DNA of 64,000 nucleotides from Archivesica marissinica (GCA_014843695.1 CM026403.1:43865516-43929515); one strand, 5' to 3'; shown: positions 43,158 to 54,545, counted from the stretch's first letter. The notes: generated from the letters alone by a model not told the origin. A program made the numbers and translations.

Positions 43158-44955
43158 ATATCTCCATGCTCAAATACAAGGTACGCCCTTCAGATTTCCC
43201 GCATATATATGTACATGCTCAAGTACAAGGTACTCCCATCATGTTTCCATCATATATATGTACATGCTCAAGTACAAGGTACGCCCATCAGGTTTCTCTC
43301 ATATATATGTCAATGCTCAAGTCCAAGGTACGCCCTTCAGGTTTCCCTCATATATATGTACATGCTCAGGTACACCCATCAGGTTTCCCTCATATAGATG
43401 TCCATGCTCAAGTACAAGGTACGCCCTTCAGGTTTCCCTCAAGTACAAGGGACGTCCATCAGATTTCCCTCATATCTATGTACATGCTCAAGTACAAGGG
43501 ACGCCCATCAGATTTCCCTCATATATATGTACATGCTCAAGTACAAGGGACGTCCATCAGATTTCCCTCATATCTATGTACATGCTCAAGTACAATGTAC
43601 GCCCATCAGGTTTCCCTCATATACATGTACATGCTCAAGTACAATGTACGCCCATCAGGTGTCCCTCATATCTATGTACATGCTCAAGTACAAGATACGC
43701 CCATCAGGTTTCCCTCATATCTATGTACATGCTCAAGTTCAAGGTACGCCCAGCAGGTGTCCCTCATATCTATGTACATGCTCAAGTACAATGTACGTCC
43801 ATCATGTGTCCCACATATCTATGTACATGCTCAAGTACAATGTACGCCCATCAGGTGTCCCTCATATCTATGTACATGCTCAAGTACAATGTACGCCCAT
43901 CAGGTTTCCCCCATATCTATGTACATGCTCAAGTACAAGGTACGCCCATCCGGTTTCCCTCACATATATCTGTACATGCTCAAGTACAATGTACGTCCAT
44001 CAGGTTTCCCTCATATCTATGTACATGCTCAAGTACAAGGTACGCCCTTCAGGTTTCCCTCATATATATGTACATGCTCAAGTACAAGGTACGCCCATCA
44101 GGTTTCCCTCATATCTATGTACATGCTCAAGTACAACGTACGCCCATCCGGTTTCCCTCTCATATATCTGTACATGCTCAAGTACAATGTACGTCCATCA
44201 GGTTTCCCTCATATCTATGTACATGCTCAAGTACAAGGTACGTCCATCAGGTTTCCCTCATATCTATGTACATGCTCAAGTACAAGGTACGCCCATCATG
44301 TTTCCCTCATATCTATGTACATGCTCAAGTACAATGTACGTCCATCAGGTTTCCCTCATATCTATGTACATGCTCAAGTACAAGGTACGTCCATCAGGTT
44401 TCCCTCATATCTATTTACATGCTCAAGTACAAGGTACGCCCATCCGGTGTCCCACATATCTATGTACATGCTAAAGTACAAGATATGCCCATCAGGTTTC
44501 CCTCATATCTATGTACATGCTCAAGTACAAGGTACGCCCATCAGGTTTCCCTCATATCTATGTACATGCGCAAGTACAATGTACGTCCATCAGGTATTTA
44601 CCTCATATATATGTACATGCTCAAGTACAAGGTACGCCCATCAGGTTTCCCTCATATATATGTACATGCTCAAGTAAAAGGTACGCCCATCAGGTGTCCC
44701 TCATATCTATGTACATGCTCAAGTACAAGGTACGCCCATCAGGTTTCCCTCATATCTATGTACATGCTCAAGTACAAGGGACTTTCATCAGATTTCCCTC
44801 ATATATATGTACATGCTCAAGTACAATGTACGTCCATCAGGTGTCCATCATATATATGTACATACTCAAGTACAATGTACGCCCATCAGGTTTCCCTCAT
44901 ATATATGTACATGCTCAAGTACAAGGTACGCCCATCAGGTTTCCCTCATATAGGC
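43158..44955 (+). repeat. 49-bp satellite, right block
   Basis: This continues the array after the Tc1 insertion, with about 36 units. Here the common variant is GTACGCCCATCAGGTTTCCC, TCATATCTATGTACATGCTC, AAGTACAAG, against CACCC...CCTGCTC on the left. The two ends have therefore been homogenised separately. Several shortened units occur (43360-43450). Frames remain open for up to 586 codons (43258-45018), again a by-product. Confidence 0.95.
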
Positions 44956-44959
44956 AAGG

Positions 44960-45085
44960 CATTTATCTTTCACGTGTCCTCTTCTCTCTCCCGTGGCGAT
45001 GGATTCCATGGGGAGTGAGTTCTCGAGAGTGATTAATATAAATTGTAAGAACTTGTTTCGCAATCATACTAAAATAAATGTTTAT
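44960..45085 (+). mobile_element. 3' end of SINE family C
   Basis: GAGAGTGATTAATATAAATT, GTAAGAACTTGTTTCGCAAT and CATACTAAAATAAATG match the last 80 bases of the SINE at 31056-31310. TCCTCTTCTCTCTCCCGTGG before it may be the body. The head is missing. Confidence 0.75.
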
Positions 45086-45429
45086 AAACTAATAGAGAAT
45101 ACGCCAGAGATACGCAGGAAGCAATATCAATCACTGACAATCATTGTTGCTAACCTGTCATGCAGTGCTACATACTTGTAGTTAACATTATTTTGTCTTC
45201 AGATGTTATTTCTGAAGTAGTTTAATATTATTGTTCCTTTTCGCTTTATAGTGAAAACTGCTGCCTAATATTGTGTGGCAAAATATATCGCCTAGAACCA
45301 CCGTGATAACTTTAGAATAGGATTCACCGTAAACATGACAGTTGTATCAGTTGTGATTGAAACCCCAGATATCTGGAGGCAGTAAGACTGAAGTACTGCT
45401 TGTAAATCTACAATATCTAAAATACTAAA
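45086..45429. other. No recognisable feature
   Basis: No supported ORF or repeat. Confidence 0.4.
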
Positions 45430-45785
45430 ACTGTCTATTGTGACCTAAAACTGACTATTAAGATGACATTGAAGGGTTGACCTTGACCTTAAATCATCAA
45501 CATCACATCATAATAATGGGTTCATCGATTTCGAAAACACATGGAACATGGAAAGTGGCACTATACGCGGTTCCGTCATGCCTTTTGATAATTTAACTGA
45601 TTTTCATCTAATCCGAATGTCGGCCATTTAGTATTTCGCCATTATGGCGGCCCCATGGGGCGTTCGTCCCGGCGCCCGTCAAAAATCGAAAGAGTATAGC
45701 ATGGGCAACATCTCGTCCAAATTTGATGTTTTTGGAAGAATCTGAACCAAACGACCTCACAATATCCCTAAGGGCCTCGATTAAT
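45430..45785 (-). repeat. Dispersed repeat family Y, copy 2 (inverted)
   Basis: The reverse complement aligns in order with 37935-38240. The minus-strand ORF that runs from the LINE into this part (SFGSDSSKNIKFGRDVAHAI) is a chance fusion or reflects a coding leader. The copy truncates the LINE at about 45790. Confidence 0.65.
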
Positions 45786-47425
45786 ATGTAAAAATCATGT
45801 CGAGAATGTTGACCATTTTCAAAAATTATAATTCTTGTTTTATTAGTATTAAGGTGTATAAAGCCCCACATATTACAGTAACTCTCAGTATCACTTAACA
45901 TAGATTGTAATGATTCGGATCTTGAGCAAACACAACAGCATAGTCAGCAAATAATAGTAAGAATATCTGTAAATCCCCAATGTTCATTATTCCATTTAGA
46001 TCCGCATTAATATTGTTTAATATATCATTCAAAAAGAATAAACACAACATGCTACTGGACGCGTCTCCCTGCTGTATGCCAATAATCGATGTTATAAAAT
46101 CAGAATTGTTTGACCTAATATACGATCGTACTACTGTGTACATATATTTTAGAGCCGTTATAAATCTAGTGCTAACATTTGAATTTACTAGTAGTTTTCC
46201 CCATAAGTAAACCCCTGTCAATTTGATCAAACATCATTTGCAAGTTCAGGTAGGCTACATATAATATTTCCTTGACCGCAAGTGTTTTACATATAAGGGC
46301 GTGCATAAAAAAGATGGAGTGGATTTATTCTTCTTGAAACCAAATTGGTCATCAATTAGTGTTTCATCCTTATCAGTCCATTTTTATTAATCTATTAACC
46401 AATAGTTTTGAATATATTTTTGAAATTATAGTATTAAGAGTAATCCCCCAAAATAGTTGGCTTCATGATCAAGGGACCCTTGATGATGATTTAGCTTATT
46501 TTCATTGCCGCCGGTGAACCCTTGCATATCGGTATAATAATACCCTCACAGCTTTGTTGAAAAAAAGCAGACGGATCTGTAGTCCAGTGATCGCAGGTTC
46601 GACCCCCGTCTGACCCTAATAAAATTAACATTCTTTCAGATGGGACTTTAAACCGAGGTCTCGTGTCGGTGCTTTCCACCATGCACGTAAAAGAACCAGA
46701 GGAGACTCTGGAATGGGCCTCTGTCTGTATCATTGCACTATCCTCCAAAATCTAAAATGACTAATCTCTTCAGGAGGCGTTGCTCATATGGGCAACCGGT
46801 AGCGACGATAAATAAACGTAAAACACACACAAAAAATGCAGAGCTAAATATAGTATTGCATAGTTTAGTCAGGTAAGGCGCGATTATATCGAAATAATAC
46901 TTAAATACTTCGGCAATTAATGTATCTGTTCCTGGGCCTTTCGAGTCATTTTGCGCGAGTACAGCATGTCTTACCTCCGACTCCATAAACTCTGTATGTA
47001 TCTCGATCATTATCATAAATAAGAGTGTCCGTGTTTTCAAAATGATCTTGGTCATGTTCTGGTTGCGTACAGGTCATGATTAAACATGTATTCAATTTAA
47101 ACTATTAATAATATAATTAAATTATCAATAGTTGGACTTTTAGTTTTATAATGAGATTGTACATTTTTCCAAAATGCTTTCGGGTTTGATTTAGTTATGT
47201 ACACGCTCGCTTTCCTTACGATTAAACTGCCGTTTGTACAGACGCTTTAAATTAGCACAATCTCCCCTTTTACTAAGAACTATTAAATTTACTTTCTTGT
47301 GATGTGTTTCTTAAAAATGTATAACTCGCTATATTAAACTGCTGTCTAGCAACACTACAATCTTTATTAAGCCACCACTTTTTATTATTACTTGTATTAT
47401 TGCACGCCAGATTATTACCTCGTGT
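45786..47425 (-). pseudogene. Decayed non-LTR retrotransposon (RT region)
   Basis: Reading from 47425 downward, the linker NNKKWWLNKDCSVARQQFN and SNPKAFWKNVQSHYK appears in broken frames. It is followed by MESEVRHAVLAQNDSKGPGT and FDIIAPYLTKLCNTIFSS (RT N terminus). A SINE then interrupts it, and CEGIIIPICKG resumes on the other side. Palm sequence SIIGIQQGDASSSMLCLFFL and LLFADYAVVFAQ follows (45895-46230). The catalytic FADD is FADY here. YCNMWGFIHLNTNKTRIIIF (45800-45900) is the next RT block, and the copy then ends against repeat Y. Multiple frameshifts make it dead. The endonuclease half is absent. Confidence 0.8.
46570..46830 (+). mobile_element. SINE family B, copy 2, inserted in the LINE
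   Basis: GATCGCAGGTTCGACCCCCG (box B), GATGGGACTTTAAACCGAGG, TCTCGTGTCGGTGCTTTCCA and CTCTGGAATGGGCCTCTGTC align with 18045-18232. This copy continues to a 3' end with GGAGGCGTTGCTCATATGGG, CAACCGGTAGCGACGATAAA and an ACAC-rich tail. AAAAAAGCAGA before it and AAAAAATGCAGA after it form a probable target duplication. The host LINE frame resumes on both sides. Confidence 0.87.
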
Positions 47426-47431
47426 ATAATA

Positions 47432-49328
47432 GGTCCGTTACACGTCAACGGCCTGACCAGTGTTTACCAATATTTGAAGATACGTTGGTAATCGTCCGTG
47501 GTCGCTGGAATAATGCCAGAAGAGCGTAAGCAGCAGGTTGGACGACGCTGATGCAAGCTGGTAATCGCTGGTCCGAAAATAAAGTTTTGAACATGCACAC
47601 AAGTTTTCCTTGAGTTGAGCGTTCTCCAACGTTTAAATTTACAGGTTAGAGAATGATGAGAACGTTCGTCTAACGTTGTAATCCAGATGTTCGGCTATCG
47701 TTACTCAGTCATTATCCTAGCGTTATTAATCGTTCACAACCTTTTGCTTTTCAGTTTCCACTAACCGCAACCATAGCGCACACATCGTGTGCATAACGTC
47801 AAATGAACATGAGCATACTGAAAACACTCCTTTGACGCTGGCCTGACACTAACTATTCGTTCGGCACATCCTGATTAAATTTCATGTTTTTCCTTGTGCG
47901 TTATTTTATCGTTAGTACACGCTCCTCACATGCGTTACTCGTACGCCAGTTGTGTCCAGATCAGCTGGAATTGCTCGGAAATTGAACGATTAAAACGCTC
48001 ATAGAACGCTTGCTTTCAGATTATACACCAATATATATACAGATGGATCTAAAACCGGCAACAAAGTTAGCTGTGCTGCTGTCAGTAAATTACATACTTC
48101 TAAATTACGGCTACCTGACCATGCGTTTATATTTTCAGCAGAAGTAGAGGCTATTGATTTAGCCTTGAATTTTGCTGATGCATCACGTGATAGAAAATGT
48201 ATGATCCTTTGTCTGTTTGTCTGTACTGCAATCAGTAGATAACATGAACGTTAAAAAACCCTTATTCACAAATTACTTATTAAGCACACAGATATTACAT
48301 CGACTAAACATGTTCTATATTGCTGGATACCAAGTCATATTGGTATTCATGGCAATGAAATGGCTGATCAAAGTGCAAAAGATGCACTTAAACTAGACTG
48401 TATACATTCTAAAATACATGTACCATACCCTGATGCTAGGCAATCGATTCGTTCTTACATTACTTCAAAATGGCAAACCACTTGGAATAATAACATGGCA
48501 TCTGGGCGACTGGTTTCTCTAAGAAGTCTACGTTGACATCTAAGTTGTTTATGTAGACAACTGGAAAGGCATTTTCGTTCTTCTTAGAGTGACAAGTCCT
48601 GTACCATCTTTCGAAGATGTCCCTTGTAGGGCAAAATCCTCCACCAGTTGTCAGCTCACAGCAGCACTAATGGTTCCGGTTTCTTCTCTGGGGTCCTCAC
48701 GCCATCAATAAGTCTGCGTCCCACCGTCTTCCTTGAAGGAGATCCGTCCCCTTGAAGGAGTCGGCTAAAAGATTAAGCCAAACATTGGTAAATCATCTTT
48801 TATTTATCACTCCAACCGTAGAGAGCAAACAGTAATGTCACGGTTGAGACTTGGACATACCCGTTTCACACACACATTCTTATTGAAAAGAGAGGATCCA
48901 CCATGGTGTATACCATGCCATTCCTCTACAAATGTTGATCACATCTTTATTCACTGTGTAGATTTAGCACTCATTCGTCGAAAATATTATACAGTTGTGA
49001 CAATGAAAGAGCTTTCGACACTGTTGATTTTAAATACATTATTGCATTTTAAAAGAATCACATCTTTTCCATAAATTGTAAGTTTTACAACTAACGGATT
49101 TCTATCATTTTTACAGCTTGATTAAATTTTGTTGCAATTGACCTTTCGTCATTACAATTTTAATACATACAGTATGTTATCTACATCATATTTTTAATTG
49201 TAGATAATTATATTGTATACAATATGCTTAACCCGGCGCGGTATAGCCTGAACTGTGCTGATGTGCCGTTAAACCAAATACTCACTCACTCAGAACGCTG
49301 GCTAGAACGTTGACGTGTGACTGGCCCA
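47432..49328. mobile_element. DNA element with inverted ends, host of a nested LINE
   Basis: The left end GGTCCGTTACACGTCAACGG, then CCTGACCAGTG, and the inverted right end GGGCCAGTCACACGTCAACG, then TTCTAGCCAGCG, are clearly related. Without the nested LINE (48011-49299) the element would be about 0.6 kb and non-coding, i.e. a MITE. Repeated words such as GAACGTT and TAACGTT occur inside. Superfamily undetermined. Confidence 0.7.
48011..49291 (+). mobile_element. LINE 3' fragment (RNase H and zinc tail) with (ACTC)n tail
   Basis: The insert is flanked by AGAACGCT at 48003-48010 and 49292-49299, a perfect 8-bp target duplication. It encodes, in broken frames, an RNase H domain: IYTDGSKTG (D), FSAEVEAIDLALNFA (E), then CWIPSHIGIHGNEMADQSAK (H and D). 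A C-terminal tail follows at 48835-49074 (MSRLRLGHTRFTHTFLLKRE, then CIPCHSSTNVDHIFIHC). The 3' UTR ends GTGCTGATGTGCCGTTAAAC, CAAATACTCACTCACTC, a tail I associate with molluscan retroelements. About 220 bp at 48541-48765 looks foreign to the coding sequence and may be another insertion. Confidence 0.85.
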
Positions 49329-49716
49329 TTACTGACTTAAATAACAAACAAAATTAAAACAATATATAATTATTCTAACTTCGCATTCATGAAAAACATG
49401 ATAACATGTTTGGTACATGTTGAGAGTGTTCGTCATATATCATATATGTGGGCAAAGAAAGGACTGCATGGAACAGGAAAGAAAAGTTTCACAAATGTGT
49501 GACATATATTTGGAAATATTTATAACTAAAGGACTATTAGGAAAAGCGGCTGTATACTAGTATAATGTGTAAAATGCTGTATTTGTGTCATTTCATGTCA
49601 TATTATTGTGTTCTGGCGAGCAAGGGCTTACCTTATTGCGTTGGTAGCGTGCGTAGGTTAATACATAGCCCGTTCTGGCACTGGAGCACTTCGCTCTATG
49701 TAGAACTCTCTTTGTA
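49329..49716. other. No recognisable feature
   Basis: Flank between the nested element and the LTR-like repeat. No ORF or known repeat was recognised. Confidence 0.4.
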
Positions 49717-50245
49717 GATAATGTAACACCCTAGGTGTTAGTTTGCCCTCTGAGCTTTATTGTCACCATGTGCGTTTCCATGGAGTGTGGTGATGCATGT
49801 TTACTGGCAGCGCTATAGGAAGTTGACCGTTGCTCTATGAAACAAACAGAACAACAGATCGCCTTCGAATATCACGTCAGTTGTAATCTACTGCCTGTGT
49901 TACATGAAGTCCAGTTTCGTGTATTCTCGCTGGTTCTGATATGATAATCCTCAAGTAGTGTTCTTTTTAGGAGTAACCCTGGTGTAGTGTTAATCCTATG
50001 TGTTAATGAATATTCCTGTTAAGTGGTTGAGATATGTAAATGGGTGTAGTTTGCTGTTTAGGCCCAACTGTATTTTGTTTAGCATGTAGGCCGCCATCTA
50101 GAATACACACTGTGTATTAGACGCTACGCGGCGGTGTTCCATGCACTGCTTTTGTAAACAAAGAATAACGCTTATATGTGATATTTGTAGAGGGCGAACT
50201 TGTTTAAACGTAAGTTTTGGGTGCTTTTTATAAGTATATGCATGT
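49717..50245. repeat. LTR-like direct repeat, copy 1
   Basis: It begins TGTAACACCCTAGGTGTTAG and runs about 0.53 kb, matching 51097-51620 at roughly 92-95%. The first bases contain a palindrome, TAACACC-CTA-GGTGTTA. Pair spacing is 1.38 kb. This could be the 5' LTR of a small (TRIM- or LARD-like) retroelement, or a tandem or ectopic duplication. No gag/pol is found between the copies, and no clear primer-binding site follows. Confidence 0.7.
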
Positions 50246-50699
50246 TATTGATATGTATGCAGTGCTAAGTTGACGCAACAGTCTATTTTAGTTTAGTTGT
50301 GAGTACCTGTTGTACTACAAATTTGTGCGTGACGTAATGTGACATGTGGGCAGCGTCATGCGACATGTGGGGCACGCGCATGCACTGCGACGTGTGGATT
50401 CCACAGTGTGCACATCCCACACGTCCCTTGCCCACATGGTTCACCGGAGGCGATGGTAAATAAGCTCAATCATCATTATTGGCCTCCATCACTCTAAGAT
50501 ACCCGGCAATCCTTGCCTGTTTGTATGAAATACATGTAGTAGACGACATTTTAAGCATTGGTGCGTTATTATTAAGTGTCATTTTATGATATATTCGGGT
50601 TTCCTGGCCAGTTTGTATTGCAGACGTTCTATATTAAGCATTGCAGTGATCGTTAACATTCATGCACATGCATAGCAGTTGCTGTATAGTACAGGTTCT
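50246..50699. other. Sequence between the LTR-like repeats
   Basis: Non-coding. A patch at 50335-50445 repeats GACATGTGGG/GACGTGTGG/CACACGTCCC words in both orientations. No gag or pol motif is seen. Confidence 0.5.
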
Positions 50700-50960
50700 C
50701 CTCCGTGATCGAGTGGTTAAGGTCGCTGACTTGCATACCACTGTAACCTATCATCACTGATGGTCACGGGTTCGAGCCCCGCTCAGGCCGTGTCTCAATT
50801 ATATGAAAAGGTTGGCAGTTTCTTACGGAGATTGGTGCACCCAAGTACTGGTCAACCGCTGGATCCTACCCAGGAAAGGTGTTAAGTAAACTGCCCGCCG
50901 AGGATATATCCCGAAATGGTGCTGATGCAGTCGTAAAACACGAAATATAACATAACATAT
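50700..50960 (+). mobile_element. tRNA-derived SINE, family D
   Basis: Box A GTGATCGAGTGGTTAAGG and box B GGTTCGAGCCCCGCTC are separated by a long variable region, as in class II (Leu/Ser) tRNAs. The body runs through TCTTACGGAGATTGGTGCAC and ATATCCCGAAATGGTGCTGA, then TGCAGTCGTAAAACAC. The tail is an (ATAACATA)n stretch. This is a near full-length copy between the two LTR-like repeats. Confidence 0.87.
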
Positions 50961-51096
50961 AACATAACTGTATAGTAAAGCAAGAAAGAAGTACATCATA
51001 TCGTTGTCATCAATCCGTCAACTGTCCGCTGTGATCAGCCTACGTCCGTCCTCCCATCTGTCCACTAGATTGACCCCAATTGGCGCGTAACATTTT

Positions 51097-51620
51097 TAAT
51101 GTAACACCCTAGGTGTTAGCTTACCCTCTGAGCTTTACTTTCACCATGTGCGTTTCCATGGAGTGTGGTGATGCATGTTTACTGACAGCGCTATAGGAAT
51201 TTGACCGTTGCTCTATGAAACAAACAGAACAACAGATCGCCTTCGAATATCACGCCAGTTGTAATCAACTTCCAGTGTTACATGGGGTCCAGTTTCGTGT
51301 ATTCTCGTTGGTTCTGATATGATAATCCTCAAGTATTGTTCTGTTTAGGAGCATCCCTGGTGTAGTCAATCTTATCCGTGTTACTGAATATTCCTGTTAA
51401 GTGATTGATGTATATAAATGGGTGTAATTTACTGTTTAGACCCAACTGAATTTTGTTTAGCACGTAGGCCGCCATCTTGAATGCACACTGTGTATTAGAC
51501 GCTACGCGGCTATGTTCCATACTCTGCTTTTGTAAACAAAGAATAACGTTTATTGTATTTGTAGAGGGCGAATTTGTTTAAGCCTAAGTTCCGGGTGCTT
51601 TTTATAAGTATATGTATGTA
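51097..51620. repeat. LTR-like direct repeat, copy 2
   Basis: Second copy of the repeat beginning TGTAACACCCTAGGTGTTAG. It ends abruptly at TATAAGTATATGTATG, where the gypsy-type LTR starts, while copy 1 continues further. The gypsy element therefore landed in or at the edge of this copy. Confidence 0.75.
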
Positions 51621-51625
51621 ATCTT

Positions 51626-51781
51626 GCTGTACAAGTACATCATAATGTTTAGAGTAAATCCCAGTGAAGAAATAAGTCATGAATAGAACCGTGATGAATA
51701 AGACGAAAACTCTATGATGATGATCCAATGAAGATTTTATTTCTCTCTGGTTTATAAGATCTTGTCTATAAGACAACATCC
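51626..51781 (-). repeat. Probable 3' LTR of the gypsy-type element
   Basis: On the minus strand it starts TGTTGTCTTATAGACAAG right after a purine run (GGCATGAAGGGA, a possible polypurine tract). An AATAAA lies 40 bases in, and the segment ends near CTTGTACAGCA, giving TG...CA ends and about 155 bp. No second LTR is in the window to confirm it. Confidence 0.55.
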
Positions 51782-52693
51782 CTTCATGCCACGACTACCA
51801 ACTCTGTTCACATACTGTGCAGTTACATTGCAACATATTCCTGGTTGATTAAAATACTTTAAAAAGAGATGTCTAACTAAATTAACTAGACGAATGTCAA
51901 ATCTGGCATCTCAATTACAAATGGCGTATAAACAGCTGATCACTGTTCATCTAATCTACCAATCAAAACCAACCACGGGAAATCATAACTATTCCTCTGA
52001 CCTAAGTAACCTTCCAACTTTGAACTACATTGAATTCAACCATTTGGACCATTCCATTACATAACAGGGGTAAATGCAAACATTAAGGGAACTATGTGTG
52101 TTATTATAAAAAGGCTAAAATCAGCACTGCTACATCCTCCGCCTCTCCGTTAAATGACGTCTCGTCATTCAAGCTACAACAAATAAATCTGGTCAACATA
52201 TTAACACTTTAAATCGTAATACTACTATGCCCACACTAACTGTCTGTATATGCATCAACTGTCAATGTCCATACAAAAATTCCAGCAAATTCTATACTCT
52301 ATCAAAGCTGTAGTATTCAACAACCTGTAAGCACAAAAATAACTTGTTAACTGCAGTTAGCTTTCTTCAGCTGAAAAAAAATACTGCAAACAATTATATA
52401 ATGCATCCCATCCTCGTCGCCACATTAAAATAATAAAACCACAGAAAAGAAAATATCGATTTCTCTTCTCTCTTGTATTTGAAATTTCGTCTCGACAAAT
52501 TTCTGAAACAACGATACGTGCATTAATTATTATATAATCACTTTAGCACATGTGTAAATATAACACCTTTATGAAATCGTATGACAGCTTTAAGATAAAA
52601 CAATGATTTGTTAAGCGACTATTTCAATGTCACTTTTTATCAATTCCCATCAAATCAAAATGTCACATCACTCCATATATACATTTAAAAAAA
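51782..52693. other. 3' untranslated part of the gypsy-type element
   Basis: Between the pol stop and the presumed LTR there are about 0.9 kb of AT-rich sequence without an ORF. No env-like gene is visible. Confidence 0.5.
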
Positions 52694-54545
52694 TCACTTC
52701 ATAACAGTTTCCCACAATCTGTTGGCCATATCTGAACTGACTTTGGATAAAATTCCTGACTCGAGAAGTTGTTTTAATGCCTCTGATCTACTGTAACGCG
52801 GTCTCTCGGTTATCTGACTAAGATGGTAATCTTGTAAATACTTTGGCTTCTTGGATGTTCTGTCAGATTTTCTTGGAGGCTCTCTTGGTTCAGGTCTTGG
52901 TTCTACATTCCTGGGTCTAGGTTTTCTTGGCCTAACTATATCAGTTGTAGTTCGCACGTTAACAACTTCTTCTGTTTGATCCTGTACATTAGCTACCGTT
53001 TCTTCTCTGCCTTCTTCTACTACTCTCCTCTCTGTGCCTACAACTTCAATTGCTTCTTCCGTTCCTACAACTTCAATTTCTTCTTCTCTAACTATATCTT
53101 CATCGGGTTCTTCAGCGATTCTCATATCTTTTCCAACAGCTTCCCTTGCTTCTTCTCTTACTATATCTTCATCTATTTCTTCAGCGACTCTCGTTTCTTC
53201 TCCAACAGCTTCACTTGCTTCTTCTCTTACTATCTCTTCATCTATTTCTTTAGGGACTCTCATATCTTCTCATGTTGACATGTCTGTGTGACTTTCAAAG
53301 TCCCTGTGTGTATCGGCTTCTACTATACGATTTTCGCTCCCTGCAGCACCTTCTATTTCTTCTTCATTAACTTCAACGTCTTCTTCATTGTCAATTGCTA
53401 GGAATCTCTCTTCTGCCTTATTGGAAGTGTGAGCGTCCCCACTATAATATGTTAATGATACATATTTGTTTTCCTCTGATTCCTCTGAATCAGATCTATT
53501 TGCGACGTCGCAATTTCTATTATTCGCTACCACTTCTATCTTCTTACTTCCTTTGTTCTGTCTTACAGTTACAACTGGTTGTTTCCTCTGTGACATATTC
53601 CTCGGTTTAGGAATTGGTCTATCTCGTAACACCTCTATATCCGGTCCATTGTCAATAGTACCTAAAGGTAATAAGTGGTTTCTATGTAGCGTTCTTTCTC
53701 TACCGTCTGGTGCTCTGATCTTATACACAGGTGTGTCCAAATTGGGTTGATCGAATACCTCATATGCATCTTTCTCAAATTTATCTGCAATCTTGTGACG
53801 ACCATCGAATGCAAGAATTTTCACTAACACCTTGTCTCCAATATTTATCTTCACTGCTTTCGCTTTCTTATCATAATTCGCTTTCTGTCTCTGGCGAGCC
53901 TTGTTGTTTATCTTGGCAACTATTTCTCTTGTGCTTTCTAGTTGTTGCTTAAGCTGGTCTATATACTCTTTGGGTGTTTGGTTTGGTGGCGTGTCTCTTG
54001 CAGATTCAAATACCGAATCGATAGGTAATTTAGGTGTTCTTCCAAACATGAGTTGAAATGGAGAGAACCTAGTAGACTCGTGCCTGGTGCAATTATATGC
54101 ATACACTAATGGAGGTAGGTGCTTCTTCCAATCCGGTTTCTTATCCGGCTCTAGAGTACCGAGCATGCTAAGCAGTGTCCGGTTATACCGTTCTGAAATT
54201 CCCTTTCCTCTTGGGTGGTATGGAGTTGTTCGTGATTTCTCTATGCCAAATAGTGTACAAAGTTCTTTGATGATGTTGGACTCGAAGTTACCTCCTTGAT
54301 CTGAATGAATTCTGGTGGGTACTCCATAGTGAACTATAAACTGTTCATAAAAAGCTTCTGCTGTAGTTTTGGATGCTTGGTTCTTGGTTGGGATCGCTAG
54401 AGCATATTTCGTAAAGTGATCTGTTACGACAAGTATGTTACTGATTCCTCATTTTGATGGCTCTAGTGACAAAACATCCATGCATACCAGTTCCAATGGG
54501 TATGTAGTTACAATGCTTACTAATGGTGCTCGCATGTTGGTGGAT
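52694..54545 (-). pseudogene. Ty3/gypsy-type LTR element, integrase and C-terminal tail of pol
   Basis: One long frame runs from 54545 down to 52694 and is broken only by TGA codons at 54451-54449 and 53272-53270. It holds the integrase core with the three acidic positions in VVTDHFTKYA, HSDQGGNFES and GISERYNRTLL. The integrase C terminus follows (GDKVLVKILAFDGRHKIAD, then TPVYKIRAPDGRERTLHRNH). A long acidic tail with about four imperfect 25-residue repeats (EIDEEIVREEASEAVGEETR type, 53263-53030) and a KPRPRNVEPRPEPREPPRKS basic end complete it. In intact elements this enzyme inserts the cDNA. Gag, protease, RT and the 5' LTR are absent because the satellite at 54546 replaces them. The copy is non-functional. 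Confidence 0.87.

Noticed and set aside
39761..45032. Large repeat proteins (156-586 codons) in the 49-bp array
   Set aside because: The frames cycle through the three phases of a stop-free unit and no start, signal or splice context supports translation. They are treated as satellite.
50700..50795. Functional tRNA-Leu/Ser gene
   Set aside because: Good A and B boxes, but it is followed by a SINE body and A-rich repeated tail.
53034..53291. Plus-strand Ser/Thr-rich and Phe-rich ORFs
   Set aside because: Antisense shadows of the acidic repeats at the end of the gypsy pol.
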